Origin: Sinomonas terrae
Lineage (GTDB): Bacteria; Actinomycetota; Actinomycetes; Actinomycetales; Micrococcaceae
Reading direction: 5' to 3'
Assembly: GCF_022539255.1 (NCBI RefSeq)
Contig: NZ_JAKZBV010000001.1
Span: 62,001 to 126,000, forward strand
Length of the DNA stretch: 64,000 bases
Shown here piece by piece: positions 8,784-15,981 of this stretch. Made by a program: the position numbers and the translations under genes. The notes beneath the pieces were generated by a model. The model searched no databases and was not told where the DNA came from. It saw nothing but the letters and a program-made list of their open reading frames with translations. The first letter of the stretch is position 1, and the number at the start of each line of letters is the position of its first letter.

Positions 8784-8883
8784 GTCGGAGTCTCACCAGC
8801 TTCTGGCCACCCCGGACGGCGTGGCGAAGCAAAACTGCAGCGAGTCGCGGCGCGACCACTCTGGAAACTGGTGAGACTCCGAC
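8784..8883. repeat. 100-bp element bounded by a perfect 16-bp inverted repeat
   Basis: GTCGGAGTCTCACCAG at 8784-8799 is exactly complementary to 8868-8883, with 68 bp between that also contains a small hairpin (GTCGC-GGC-GCGAC). It lies in the gap between the convergent EhuA-like and M20 genes. It could act as a bidirectional terminator, or be a small non-autonomous mobile or REP-like element. No target duplication is obvious. Confidence 0.6.
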
Positions 8884-8926
8884 GGCCAAATCCCCATAGC
8901 CGCTGCCCACGGCTGTGGGTCGGCTG

Positions 8927-10123
8927 CTACCGGACGCGGCCGTGCCGGAGGCACAAGAGCGCGTAGGCCCGTGCCGCCGTCAGGAGCTCGGCGATGCTGA
9001 CCGATTCGTTGACCTGATGGGCCTGATCGTTGAGGCCCCCGGGACCCATCACGATCGTCGGGACGCCGAAATCGCGGGCGATGAACCCGCCGTCGCACGC
9101 CGCCGTCCAGCCGCCGATCCTGCTCTCGAAGCCGCAGTCTGCGAGGGCCGCGACGGCATCTGTGACCAGCGGGTGGTCCTCGTCCGTGCGGAACCCGGGC
9201 ATTTCCATAGAGACCCAAGTGCTCACCGAGATGCCGTCCCGGGAGATACCCGCATCGAGGATGCGCTGCTGGAGAGACGCCAGGATGGTGCCGGCGTCGT
9301 CGTCGGGCATGAGCCGGCGGTCGAGCGAGACGGTGCACTCGCCCGCCACCATGGACGTCCCGCTCCCGCCACGAATGAGGCCGACGTTCCAGCTGCCGCT
9401 GCCAAGGAGGGCATCCTGTTGCGACTGGAGCTCGCGGTGATCGTCCCGGACGAGGTCGATGATCCGCGCGGCTGCGTCGATCGCATTGCGGCCATCTGCG
9501 GGCCGCCCGGAGTGGGCGGACTTGCCCTGGATCGCGAGTTCAATGTAGCTGTCGCCTCGACACCCGATCACGGTGGCGAGATCGGTCGGCTCTGCGACGA
9601 TACAGCCCGAGAAGTGGGCGGCACCGGCGTGGGCACGCGTGTACTCACGGATCCCGATGCCGAGATCCTCTTCGTCGACCGTGCAGGCAAGTGTGACGTC
9701 GCCGGGCAGCTCGACGCCCGCCTCCTTGAGGGCCTTGAGCGCGACGGCGACGGCGGCGAGGCCGCCCTTCATGTCAGTGGAACCGCGGCCGTACAGCCGC
9801 CCGTCACGCTCGTACGGCTCGAACGGGGGCCGCTCCCAGCCGTCGCCTGCCGGGACGACGTCGGAGTGCCCGAGAAACAGGAGGCCGCGATCCGACCCCC
9901 CGGGCAGCACGGCCGTGAAGTTGGGGCGTTCCGGCGCGACCGGTTCAGTCGCCGTGACCAGGCCGGCGCCGAGGCAGAACGCCTCGAGCACCTTCACGGT
10001 CGCATCCTCAGTTCCGCCCGGGTTCTCGCCGCCGGCCGCGATGAGGGCGGTGGTGAGCGAGACGAGGTCGGCTTCGGTGATCAGCTCGAGGACCTCGTCC
10101 TCGAGCGAAGCGTTCACGCGCAC
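8927..10123 (-). CDS. M20 family deacylase/peptidase (ArgE/DapE/succinyl-diaminopimelate type)
   Basis: A 398-residue co-catalytic zinc hydrolase. The motifs of the family are intact: GHSDVV (His, Asp), YGRGSTDMKGG (bridging Asp), DEEDLG (general-base Glu), EPTD (Glu) and AHQVNE (His). The dimerization domain is inserted in the middle, around GKSAHSGRP. The GTG start at 10123 is chosen for GGAGG seven bases upstream; it overlaps the end of the aminotransferase gene by 10 bp. Members remove N-acyl groups from amino acids. Placed directly after a DoeA-like hydrolase and an aminotransferase, it may deacetylate N-acetyl-2,4-diaminobutyrate, a job done by the unrelated DoeB/EutE family elsewhere. 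That role is inference. Confidence 0.85.
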   Translation of the reverse strand: MRVNASLEDEVLELITEADLVSLTTALIAAGGENPGGTEDATVKVLEAFCLGAGLVTATEPVAPERPNFTAVLPGGSDRGLLFLGHSDVVPAGDGWERPPFEPYERDGRLYGRGSTDMKGGLAAVAVALKALKEAGVELPGDVTLACTVDEEDLGIGIREYTRAHAGAAHFSGCIVAEPTDLATVIGCRGDSYIELAIQGKSAHSGRPADGRNAIDAAARIIDLVRDDHRELQSQQDALLGSGSWNVGLIRGGSGTSMVAGECTVSLDRRLMPDDDAGTILASLQQRILDAGISRDGISVSTWVSMEMPGFRTDEDHPLVTDAVAALADCGFESRIGGWTAACDGGFIARDFGVPTIVMGPGGLNDQAHQVNESVSIAELLTAARAYALLCLRHGRVR

Positions 10124-11367
10124 GTGGCGCCCTCCAGCCCGGCCAGCTCGATGTCCATGGCCCGGCGAAGCCGTTGAATTCCCTCGTCCGTGCGTTCGGG
10201 CGTGCTCGTGGCGAAGCAGAGCCGCAGGGCGTCGTCGAACCTTCCCTCTGCCGAGAGCGCGGGTCCCGGGATGAACGCGACACCTTCGGCGAGCCCGGTC
10301 TCGAAGAGGCGTCGGGTCGAAATCCCGGCGTCGGCCCCTTGGAGCGTGAGCCACAGGAAGAAGCCGCCCTCCGGGTTCGTCGTCGTGACCCGGTCGCCCA
10401 AGTGGCGGCGGATGCTGGACTGCATGGCGTCCCGCCGCCGTCGGTATTCGGCGCGGAGATCGGCGAGGTGGCTGTCGAGCCGTCCCCGGCGGATGAACTC
10501 GGCGACGATGTGCTGCGCCGGGACGTTGGTGCACGTGTCCATCGCCTGCTTCGCGTTGATCACGAGCTGCCGCAGCGCGGGGTGGGTGTCGACCCATCCC
10601 ACCCGGAGGCCCGGCGCGAGGATCTTGGAGAAGGTGCGCACTGAGAAGAGCAGGGGGTCGCCGGGGCTGAGCGCCTGGAGGCTCGGGAGGTCCTCGCCTT
10701 CGAACCGGAGGAGGCCATAGGGGTCATCGTCGATGATGACGGCGTTCCACTGGTGTGCGAGCTCAAGCAGCAGTTCGCGGCGCTCGAGGGAGAGGGTGGT
10801 GCCGGACGGGTTCTGGAAGTTGGGGATCGTGTAGATGGCCTTGGGCGTCCGTCCGGTGGCAGCAACCAGTTCCGGGAGGGCTTCGACGACGAGGCCGTTC
10901 TCGTCGAGTGGTGCCTCGAGGAGCTGGGCTCCGTAGCTCAGCGCCGTGGCGCTTCCGTTGGTGTACGTCGGGCTCTCGACGATGACCAGGTCGCCCGGGT
11001 TGAGGAAGATCTTGCAGGCGAGGTCGAGTCCCTGCATGCCGCCCGCGGTGATCGTCACGCGGTCTTCGTCGGTGGGGTCGCTCGTCGTCGAGAGGTACTC
11101 GACAAGCGCGCTGAGGAGTCTGGGCTCCCCCTCTGTCGCGCCGTACGTGAAGGTGTCGTGGCCCATCACCGTGCTCGCGATCTCACGGAACTCCTCGAGC
11201 GGGACCGCCTCGTTGGCGGGGGAGCCCATCGCGAAGCGGACAATGTCGTGCTTCATCGAGGCGAGGAGGGAGGTGCTCGAGTCGATGACGGAGCCCACGA
11301 GGCTTCCGGCGCGCTCGGCGAGCGGGAGGCCTTCGCGGGAGAGGAGTGCGAGGTTCTCGGTGGACAT
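10114..11367 (-). CDS. PLP-dependent aminotransferase, class I/II (2-aminoadipate aminotransferase-like)
   Basis: A 417-residue fold-type I aminotransferase without the N-terminal winged helix of MocR regulators. PLP-site elements are visible: TAGGMQGLD, ESPTYTNG, PNFQNPSGTTLS, DDDPYGLLRF (Asp and Tyr contacting PLP) and the Schiff-base lysine in RTFSKILAPGLRVGW. The C-terminal substrate arginine lies near ALRLCFATST. The gene starts 3 bp after the DoeA-like gene and overlaps the M20 gene, so the three form a tight operon. If the operon degrades ectoine, this enzyme would transaminate 2,4-diaminobutyrate toward aspartate semialdehyde; other amino donors are equally compatible with the sequence. 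Confidence 0.85.
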   Translation of the reverse strand: MSTENLALLSREGLPLAERAGSLVGSVIDSSTSLLASMKHDIVRFAMGSPANEAVPLEEFREIASTVMGHDTFTYGATEGEPRLLSALVEYLSTTSDPTDEDRVTITAGGMQGLDLACKIFLNPGDLVIVESPTYTNGSATALSYGAQLLEAPLDENGLVVEALPELVAATGRTPKAIYTIPNFQNPSGTTLSLERRELLLELAHQWNAVIIDDDPYGLLRFEGEDLPSLQALSPGDPLLFSVRTFSKILAPGLRVGWVDTHPALRQLVINAKQAMDTCTNVPAQHIVAEFIRRGRLDSHLADLRAEYRRRRDAMQSSIRRHLGDRVTTTNPEGGFFLWLTLQGADAGISTRRLFETGLAEGVAFIPGPALSAEGRFDDALRLCFATSTPERTDEGIQRLRRAMDIELAGLEGATCA

Positions 11368-11370
11368 CGC

Positions 11371-12552
11371 TCACTGTCCTTTCTGGATGAGTTCGCGCGG
11401 GAAGCTCGTGAGGACTTCCGCGCCCGTGGGTGCGACCCGGATGGACTCCGAGAGCTCGTAGCCGTAGTGGTCCATCCACATCCCGCCGATGAGGTGGAAG
11501 GTCATGTTCTCGGCGAGGACGGTCTCGTCCTCGGTGCGGATCGAGATCGTGCGCTCGCCCCAGTCCGGCGGATAGCCGACGCCGATCGAGTATCCGATGC
11601 GGGAGGGCTTCTCGAGGCCGTACTGCGCGAGGGTCTTGTTCCAAGCCAGCGCGAGGTCGCGGACCGGCGCACCTGGGCGGACGGAGGCGATGACGGCGTC
11701 GAGGCCCTCGGCCACAGCGCCGGCGAGCGAGGACAGCCGCTCAGGGGCCTTGCCGAGCGAGATGGTCCGTGCGAGCGGGGCGTGGTACCGCTGGTGTGCG
11801 CCGGCGAGTTCGACGACGACGGCCTGCCCCGCTTCGAAGCGATCCTCGCTCCACGTCAGGTGCGGGGTGTCGGCTGCCTCTCCCGTGGGCAGCATGGGGA
11901 CAATCGCGGGGTAGTCGCCGCCCACGCCGTCACTTCCGGAAATCTGCGCGTGGCTGATGGCGGCCGCTGCGTCGCACTGGCGCACGCCGACGTCGATCGT
12001 CTCGACCGCTGCCCGCATGGCAGCGCCGCAGACGCTCGCCGCCTTCCGCATGAGATCCACCTCGGCGGGGGACTTCACGGAACGGACCCAGTTGACGAGT
12101 TCGAAGCTGTCCACGAAGGTCCATTCCGGGAGCGCGTGGACGAGGGCTCGGTAGGCCTTGGGGGAGAAGAAGTGCGAGTCCATCTCGAGCCCCACGCAGC
12201 CTCCCGAGGCCCCCGCGACGAGGCCCCGCTCCCGAAGGGAAAACGCGACCCAGTCAAACGGGTGAACCGTGGGGCGGTGGACGTACTGTTCCGGGTACCC
12301 GACGATGCACTCCTGTGGCAGCCACGCCGTTCGGAAGGCTCCGCCCGCATCCATTGCGCGCGCGAAGAGCATCATCGGACCCTCGGCTGGAACGAAGACG
12401 AGCTGGGGCGTGTAGAAGGACCACGCGTTGTAGCCGGTCAGGTAGTAGAGGTTGGCGGGGTCGGTTACCAACAGGGCCGACAGTCCTTGGCGCGCCATGC
12501 GCTCACGCACTTTTGAGAGCCGGGACCGATACTCCTCGTCAGCAAACAGCAC
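11371..12552 (-). CDS. Ectoine hydrolase-like M24/creatinase-fold protein (DoeA/EutD-like)
   Basis: A 393-residue protein with a creatinase N-domain (DPANLYYLTGYNAWSFYTPQ) and an M24-like C-domain. Segments GGDYPAIVPMLPTG, HLTWSE, YHAPLARTISLG and GYSIGVGYPPDWGERTISIR closely follow my recollection of Halomonas DoeA and rhizobial EutD, which open the ectoine ring to N-acetyl-L-2,4-diaminobutyrate. Metal ligands of true peptidases are absent, as in DoeA. The GTG at 12552 is used because GGAGG precedes it by five bases; the upstream in-frame extension would run through the promoter. The gene leads an operon with the aminotransferase and the M20 deacylase. Confidence in the family is high and in ectoine as substrate moderate. 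Confidence 0.8.
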   Translation of the reverse strand: MLFADEEYRSRLSKVRERMARQGLSALLVTDPANLYYLTGYNAWSFYTPQLVFVPAEGPMMLFARAMDAGGAFRTAWLPQECIVGYPEQYVHRPTVHPFDWVAFSLRERGLVAGASGGCVGLEMDSHFFSPKAYRALVHALPEWTFVDSFELVNWVRSVKSPAEVDLMRKAASVCGAAMRAAVETIDVGVRQCDAAAAISHAQISGSDGVGGDYPAIVPMLPTGEAADTPHLTWSEDRFEAGQAVVVELAGAHQRYHAPLARTISLGKAPERLSSLAGAVAEGLDAVIASVRPGAPVRDLALAWNKTLAQYGLEKPSRIGYSIGVGYPPDWGERTISIRTEDETVLAENMTFHLIGGMWMDHYGYELSESIRVAPTGAEVLTSFPRELIQKGQ

Positions 12553-12582
12553 GATTCCTCCGATAGACGTCTTTTCGTTCCT

Positions 12583-12619
12583 TTGTTGACAATCTACCGG
12601 CGTGGCGCGGCTCACACAA
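12583..12619 (-). promoter_or_regulatory. Promoter of the DoeA-like operon with operator copy 3
   Basis: On the minus strand a -35 TTGTGT (12619-12614), 17-bp spacer and -10 TAGATT (12596-12591) precede the GTG start. The shared core TTGTTGACAA (12583-12592, plus-strand reading) overlaps the -10 and start site, which would suit repression. Confidence 0.55.
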
Positions 12620-12698
12620 ATCTCTCGCGCGGGGGTCTTACCGCCCCCTCAAGGGCACTACGCACCGGGGAGCCGTCCGGCCTTGGCCCGGGCCCGGC

Positions 12699-13811
12699 TC
12701 AGGGGAGGATCGAGACCTTGACGGAGCCGCCGGCAGGGTTCCCGACGAGGTTGATCGCGTCGAGGAACCCCTCCAGGAAGAACTGATGGCTGCAGATCTC
12801 GTCCATCGGCAGGGCGCCTGATTCGAGGAGCTTGAGGGCTGCCGGCCAGCAATGGGGGCCGAGGTGGGCACCGAGGACGTTGAGCTCCTTGTCGTCCCCG
12901 ATGATGGACCAGTCAACGGTGGCTTCGGACCGGAAGACGGAATACTCGACATAGGTGCCGAGCTTGCGGAGGATGTTCAGGCCCTGTGGCACGGCAGACG
13001 GATGACCGGTGGCCTCGAGGTAGACGTCGGCTCCGTAGCCCTCGGTCAGGTCCTTGACGATCTGGATCGCGTCCTCGTTCGAGACGTTGATCGTCACATC
13101 GGCGCCGCACTTCTTCGCGAGGGCGAGCTTCTCGTCGGCCATATCCAAGGCCACGACCGTAGCCGCATTCTTGGAGCGGGCTCCGGCGATCATCCCCAGA
13201 CCGATGGGGCCGCATCCGGCGACGACGACGACGTCCTCGAACTTGATGTCGGCACGCTCCACCGCATGAAGGGCGCAGGAGAGAGGCTCGGCGAAGGCCG
13301 CGTGGTGTGCAGGAAGGCTCGATGGTGCGACGTGGACGCGGGCCCGAGCCGGGACGAGCAGGTATTCCGCCACCGCACCGTTGAATCCGCGGAAGCCGAA
13401 CATGTCGTGCGGGGCGCACATCCAATACTGCCCACGTCGGCAGTACCTGCATTCCTCGCAAGGGACGATCTGCTCGCACACGATGCGTGCGCCGAGGGAA
13501 AGGCGGCGTCGTGAGAGCTCTTCCTCGCCTCCCGCCACGACGATGCCGACAAATTCGTGCCCCGGAATGACACCCGTCTGGGCCCACGCGGGCCGGTTCT
13601 CGTCCCCCCAGAACTTCGCGGCCCCGTGGTAGCACTTGACGTCGCTCGCGCACACGCCGACGGCCTCGACCCGGATAAGGAGCTCGTCACGGCCAGGGCG
13701 CGGAACGGGAACCTGTTCAAGCGTGTAGTTCTCAGGTCCATTGCAGACGACGGCGCGCATCGTCGCCGGCAGGGCTCCGCTGGTTTCGATGCCTTCAGCG
13801 AGACTTGTCAT
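12699..13811 (-). CDS. lthD: Erythritol/L-threitol dehydrogenase-like zinc-dependent MDR dehydrogenase
   Basis: A 370-residue medium-chain dehydrogenase. The catalytic-zinc site shows VCASDVKC and PGHEFVG; the structural-zinc loop has four Cys in CEECRYCRRGQYWMC; the NAD-binding motif is AGCGPIGLGM. SDVKCYHGAAKFWGDENRPA and DKELNVLGAHLGPHCWPA are close to what I recall of Mycobacterium smegmatis LthD, which oxidizes erythritol/L-threitol to L-erythrulose. It is the last gene of a long minus-strand operon holding a DhaK-type kinase, TIM-like and RpiB-like isomerases and a DeoR regulator, exactly the set used in that pathway. The NAD(P) preference and exact polyol are not provable here. Confidence 0.82.
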   Translation of the reverse strand: MTSLAEGIETSGALPATMRAVVCNGPENYTLEQVPVPRPGRDELLIRVEAVGVCASDVKCYHGAAKFWGDENRPAWAQTGVIPGHEFVGIVVAGGEEELSRRRLSLGARIVCEQIVPCEECRYCRRGQYWMCAPHDMFGFRGFNGAVAEYLLVPARARVHVAPSSLPAHHAAFAEPLSCALHAVERADIKFEDVVVVAGCGPIGLGMIAGARSKNAATVVALDMADEKLALAKKCGADVTINVSNEDAIQIVKDLTEGYGADVYLEATGHPSAVPQGLNILRKLGTYVEYSVFRSEATVDWSIIGDDKELNVLGAHLGPHCWPAALKLLESGALPMDEICSHQFFLEGFLDAINLVGNPAGGSVKVSILP

Positions 13812-13857
13812 GCTGGTTCAATTCCTTTCGTCAGCCTTTGGCTCGTGCCTGCGGCAT

Positions 13858-14676
13858 TCATTGCCTGTGATTTCGGCGGGCAACCAGAACGTGGATGCCC
13901 TTGTCGCGCAGTCGTGCAATGTGCTCCCTGTCCGTCCCGGCGTCGACGATGATGGCGTCGAAACGCTCGAGAGAGAGCATCGCGTGCAGGGCGCGCTTCT
14001 CGAATTTGGTGTGGTCCGCCAACAGAATGCGCTTGGCCGCGGCGTCGAACATCGCCCTTTTGATGTCAACGGTTTCCTGGGTCTGGTGGAAGGCAATGTC
14101 GTCGGTGATCGCGGAGGTCGACATGAGGAGGATGTCCGCTCGGAGCGAGGAGATGGCCTCGATCGTCATGCGTCCCATGAAGGCACTGCACCAGTTGTAG
14201 TACTGCCCGCCGAGGGCGAGCAGGGAGATCCCCTTGGTCCCGCGGAGATCGTTGACGATGGTCAGGGTGTTGGTGATCACCGTCAGAGGAGCTCGGTCCT
14301 TGAGATGCGGCACAACATGCAGCGTTGTCGTCGAGTCGTCGAGCATGATCGCCTGACCGGGCTCGATGAATTCGAGCGCGGCGTGGGCGATGGCTTCCTT
14401 CTCGCTGAGCTGCCTGCTCGAGCGGTAGACATCGCTCGACTCGACCAATGCGGTCGAGAGGGCGGTTGCCACACCCCGGTTCTTCCGGATGAGCCCCCGA
14501 TTCTCAAGTTCGTCGAGGTCGCGATGGACGGTCATCACGCTGATCCCGAAGCGCTCTGCCAGCTGCTCGATGCGGATCGCACCCTCCGCCATGACCGCGT
14601 CGCTGATCGCCCGCTGTCGTTGCAATTGCCGGCTCTGACGTACGGCGGTCGCTGACTCGTCCGCTTTCAGCGTCAT
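13858..14676 (-). CDS. DeoR-family transcriptional regulator
   Basis: A 272-residue regulator. The N-terminal DeoR helix-turn-helix is clear: RIEQLAERFGISVMTVHRDLDELENRGLIRK. The C-terminal DeoR sugar-phosphate sensor domain has DDSTTTLHVV, TNTLTIVNDL and LLADHTKF. These regulators usually repress sugar or polyol operons and are released by a phosphorylated intermediate. It lies between the TIM-like isomerase gene (10 bp) and the dehydrogenase gene (46 bp), so it is co-transcribed with its likely targets. The palindrome at 23481-23499 between the two divergent promoters is my candidate operator; binding is inferred. Confidence 0.9.
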   Translation of the reverse strand: MTLKADESATAVRQSRQLQRQRAISDAVMAEGAIRIEQLAERFGISVMTVHRDLDELENRGLIRKNRGVATALSTALVESSDVYRSSRQLSEKEAIAHAALEFIEPGQAIMLDDSTTTLHVVPHLKDRAPLTVITNTLTIVNDLRGTKGISLLALGGQYYNWCSAFMGRMTIEAISSLRADILLMSTSAITDDIAFHQTQETVDIKRAMFDAAAKRILLADHTKFEKRALHAMLSLERFDAIIVDAGTDREHIARLRDKGIHVLVARRNHRQ

Positions 14677-14686
14677 CTTCTCTCCC

Positions 14687-15532
14687 TCACCCGGTTCTCA
14701 GCTGAGGATCACGTAGCGCCAGGGCCTCGTCAAGAACGAGTCCGAAGCGGCGAGGATCGTGTGCGAAGCGCCCGAGGAAAAGCCCGTCGGCGGTCTCCCT
14801 CAGGGCCGAAAGGGTTCCGGGCTGGGCGCTGCCGCCGTAGAGGATCGACGAGGATCCGATCCGTTCATCGCTTTCGAGCACTTGTCTCAGCCCCGCAATG
14901 ACCGTGCCCGCATAATCGGGGTCCGCTGCCTCCGCTTGCCCGATCGCCCAGCGAGGCTCGTAGGCGACGATGAGGTCGTGGCCGCCGTCGGACGCTGGCA
15001 GGTCTCTCGTCACGGCTTCGAGCTCAGCCGCCGTTTCCCGAGCCGCCGTCTGGGGGTCCGACTTCACGGTCTCGCCGACGCAGAGGACCGGGGTCAAGCC
15101 GTTCCTCAAGGCGGCAACGAGCTTCCGCCCGAGGATCACATCGTCTTCCCCGAACAACGCACGCCGTTCTGCGTGGCCGATCTCCGCATAACTGCACCCG
15201 ACAGTGCGCAGGTCGGCACCGCTGACCGCTCCCGTGAACGCGCCGCGGTCCTCCCAGAAGAGGTCCTGGGCACCCACGCCCACCCCGGTGCCCTGCAGGG
15301 CGTCGACGACGCCGGGTATCGCGGGCAAGGAAGGCAGCACGAAGAGCCGCACTCTTCCGCCCTTGACAGCCGGATGGTCGCGGACGGCCTCTGCGACCGT
15401 CTTCGCCCATTCCACAGTGCTGTCTACATCCAGATAGAGCTTGAAGCTCACACCGAGGACGATCGGTCGCGCACCGCCCCCAGCCGCCGGAGCGGGAGGA
15501 GCAGACTCAGTCACAGGAGCCCGTGCTCTCAT
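14687..15532 (-). CDS. Triose-phosphate isomerase family protein (L-erythrulose 1-phosphate isomerase-like)
   Basis: A TIM-family barrel of up to 281 residues. All three catalytic residues are present: Lys31 in VSFKLY, His120 in EIGHAERR and Glu192 in AYEPRWAIG. The SFK in place of the usual NWK marks the divergent paralogues (LerI/EryH) that isomerize L-erythrulose 1-phosphate to D-erythrulose 4-phosphate. The ATG at 15532 overlaps the rpiB-like gene by 26 bp; the GTG at 15514 is a credible alternative since residues 1-22 are low-complexity. The operon context with a DhaK-type kinase and an RpiB argues against this being the glycolytic tpiA. Confidence 0.82.
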   Translation of the reverse strand: MRARAPVTESAPPAPAAGGGARPIVLGVSFKLYLDVDSTVEWAKTVAEAVRDHPAVKGGRVRLFVLPSLPAIPGVVDALQGTGVGVGAQDLFWEDRGAFTGAVSGADLRTVGCSYAEIGHAERRALFGEDDVILGRKLVAALRNGLTPVLCVGETVKSDPQTAARETAAELEAVTRDLPASDGGHDLIVAYEPRWAIGQAEAADPDYAGTVIAGLRQVLESDERIGSSSILYGGSAQPGTLSALRETADGLFLGRFAHDPRRFGLVLDEALALRDPQLRTG

Positions 15533-15980
15533 ATCCGTCGATGACCGCGACCTTCTTGGCAGAGGCGGAATTCTCGTCGAACTCGTACCCGAGCCACTCT
15601 CTTGCGAGGCGCCGCGCGAGCTCGAGTCCGACGACGCGCTGGCCGAACGTCAGGACCTGGGCGTTGTTGCTCAGGACGCTGCGCTCGACGCTGTAGCTGT
15701 CATGCGCGGTGACCGCCCGGATCCCGGGGACCTTGTTCGCGGCGATGGCCACGCCGAGGCCTGTGCCGCAGACCAGGAGTGCGCGGTCCGCCTCGTTGTC
15801 GCGGACCTTCTCGGCGGCGGCGATGGCGATGGAGGGGTAGGCGGTATCGTCCTCTGCATCGACCCCCACATCGATGACCTCGGATACCCGTGGGTCCTTC
15901 TCCAGGTCAGCTTTGAGGGTCTCCTTGTAGTCATAGCCGGCGCCATCGGATCCGACGACGACTCGCCACGTGCGGCTCAT
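15507..15980 (-). CDS. RpiB/LacAB family sugar-phosphate isomerase (D-erythrose 4-phosphate isomerase-like)
   Basis: A 157-residue RpiB-type isomerase. The catalytic Cys71 lies in LVCGTGLGVAIAANK and the ring-opening His93 in VTAHD. SDGAGYDYKETL is the N-terminal phosphate-binding segment. RpiB enzymes interconvert aldose and ketose phosphates. In tetritol pathways an RpiB homologue (EryI/DerI) makes D-erythrose 4-phosphate from D-erythrulose 4-phosphate, which fits its position between the DhaK-type kinase (1 bp away) and the TIM-like isomerase (overlapping). A plain ribose 5-phosphate isomerase role is the alternative. Confidence 0.85.
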   Translation of the reverse strand: MSRTWRVVVGSDGAGYDYKETLKADLEKDPRVSEVIDVGVDAEDDTAYPSIAIAAAEKVRDNEADRALLVCGTGLGVAIAANKVPGIRAVTAHDSYSVERSVLSNNAQVLTFGQRVVGLELARRLAREWLGYEFDENSASAKKVAVIDGYESTGSCD

Positions 15981-15981
15981 A

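Noticed and set aside
8784..8883. Insertion sequence remnant
   Set aside because: The interior is only 68 bp, encodes nothing resembling transposase, and no target duplication is visible.
14687..15532. Glycolytic triose-phosphate isomerase tpiA
   Set aside because: SFK instead of NWK at the active-site lysine and its place in a kinase/RpiB/DeoR operon point to the tetrulose-phosphate paralogue; gapA and pgk are not nearby.
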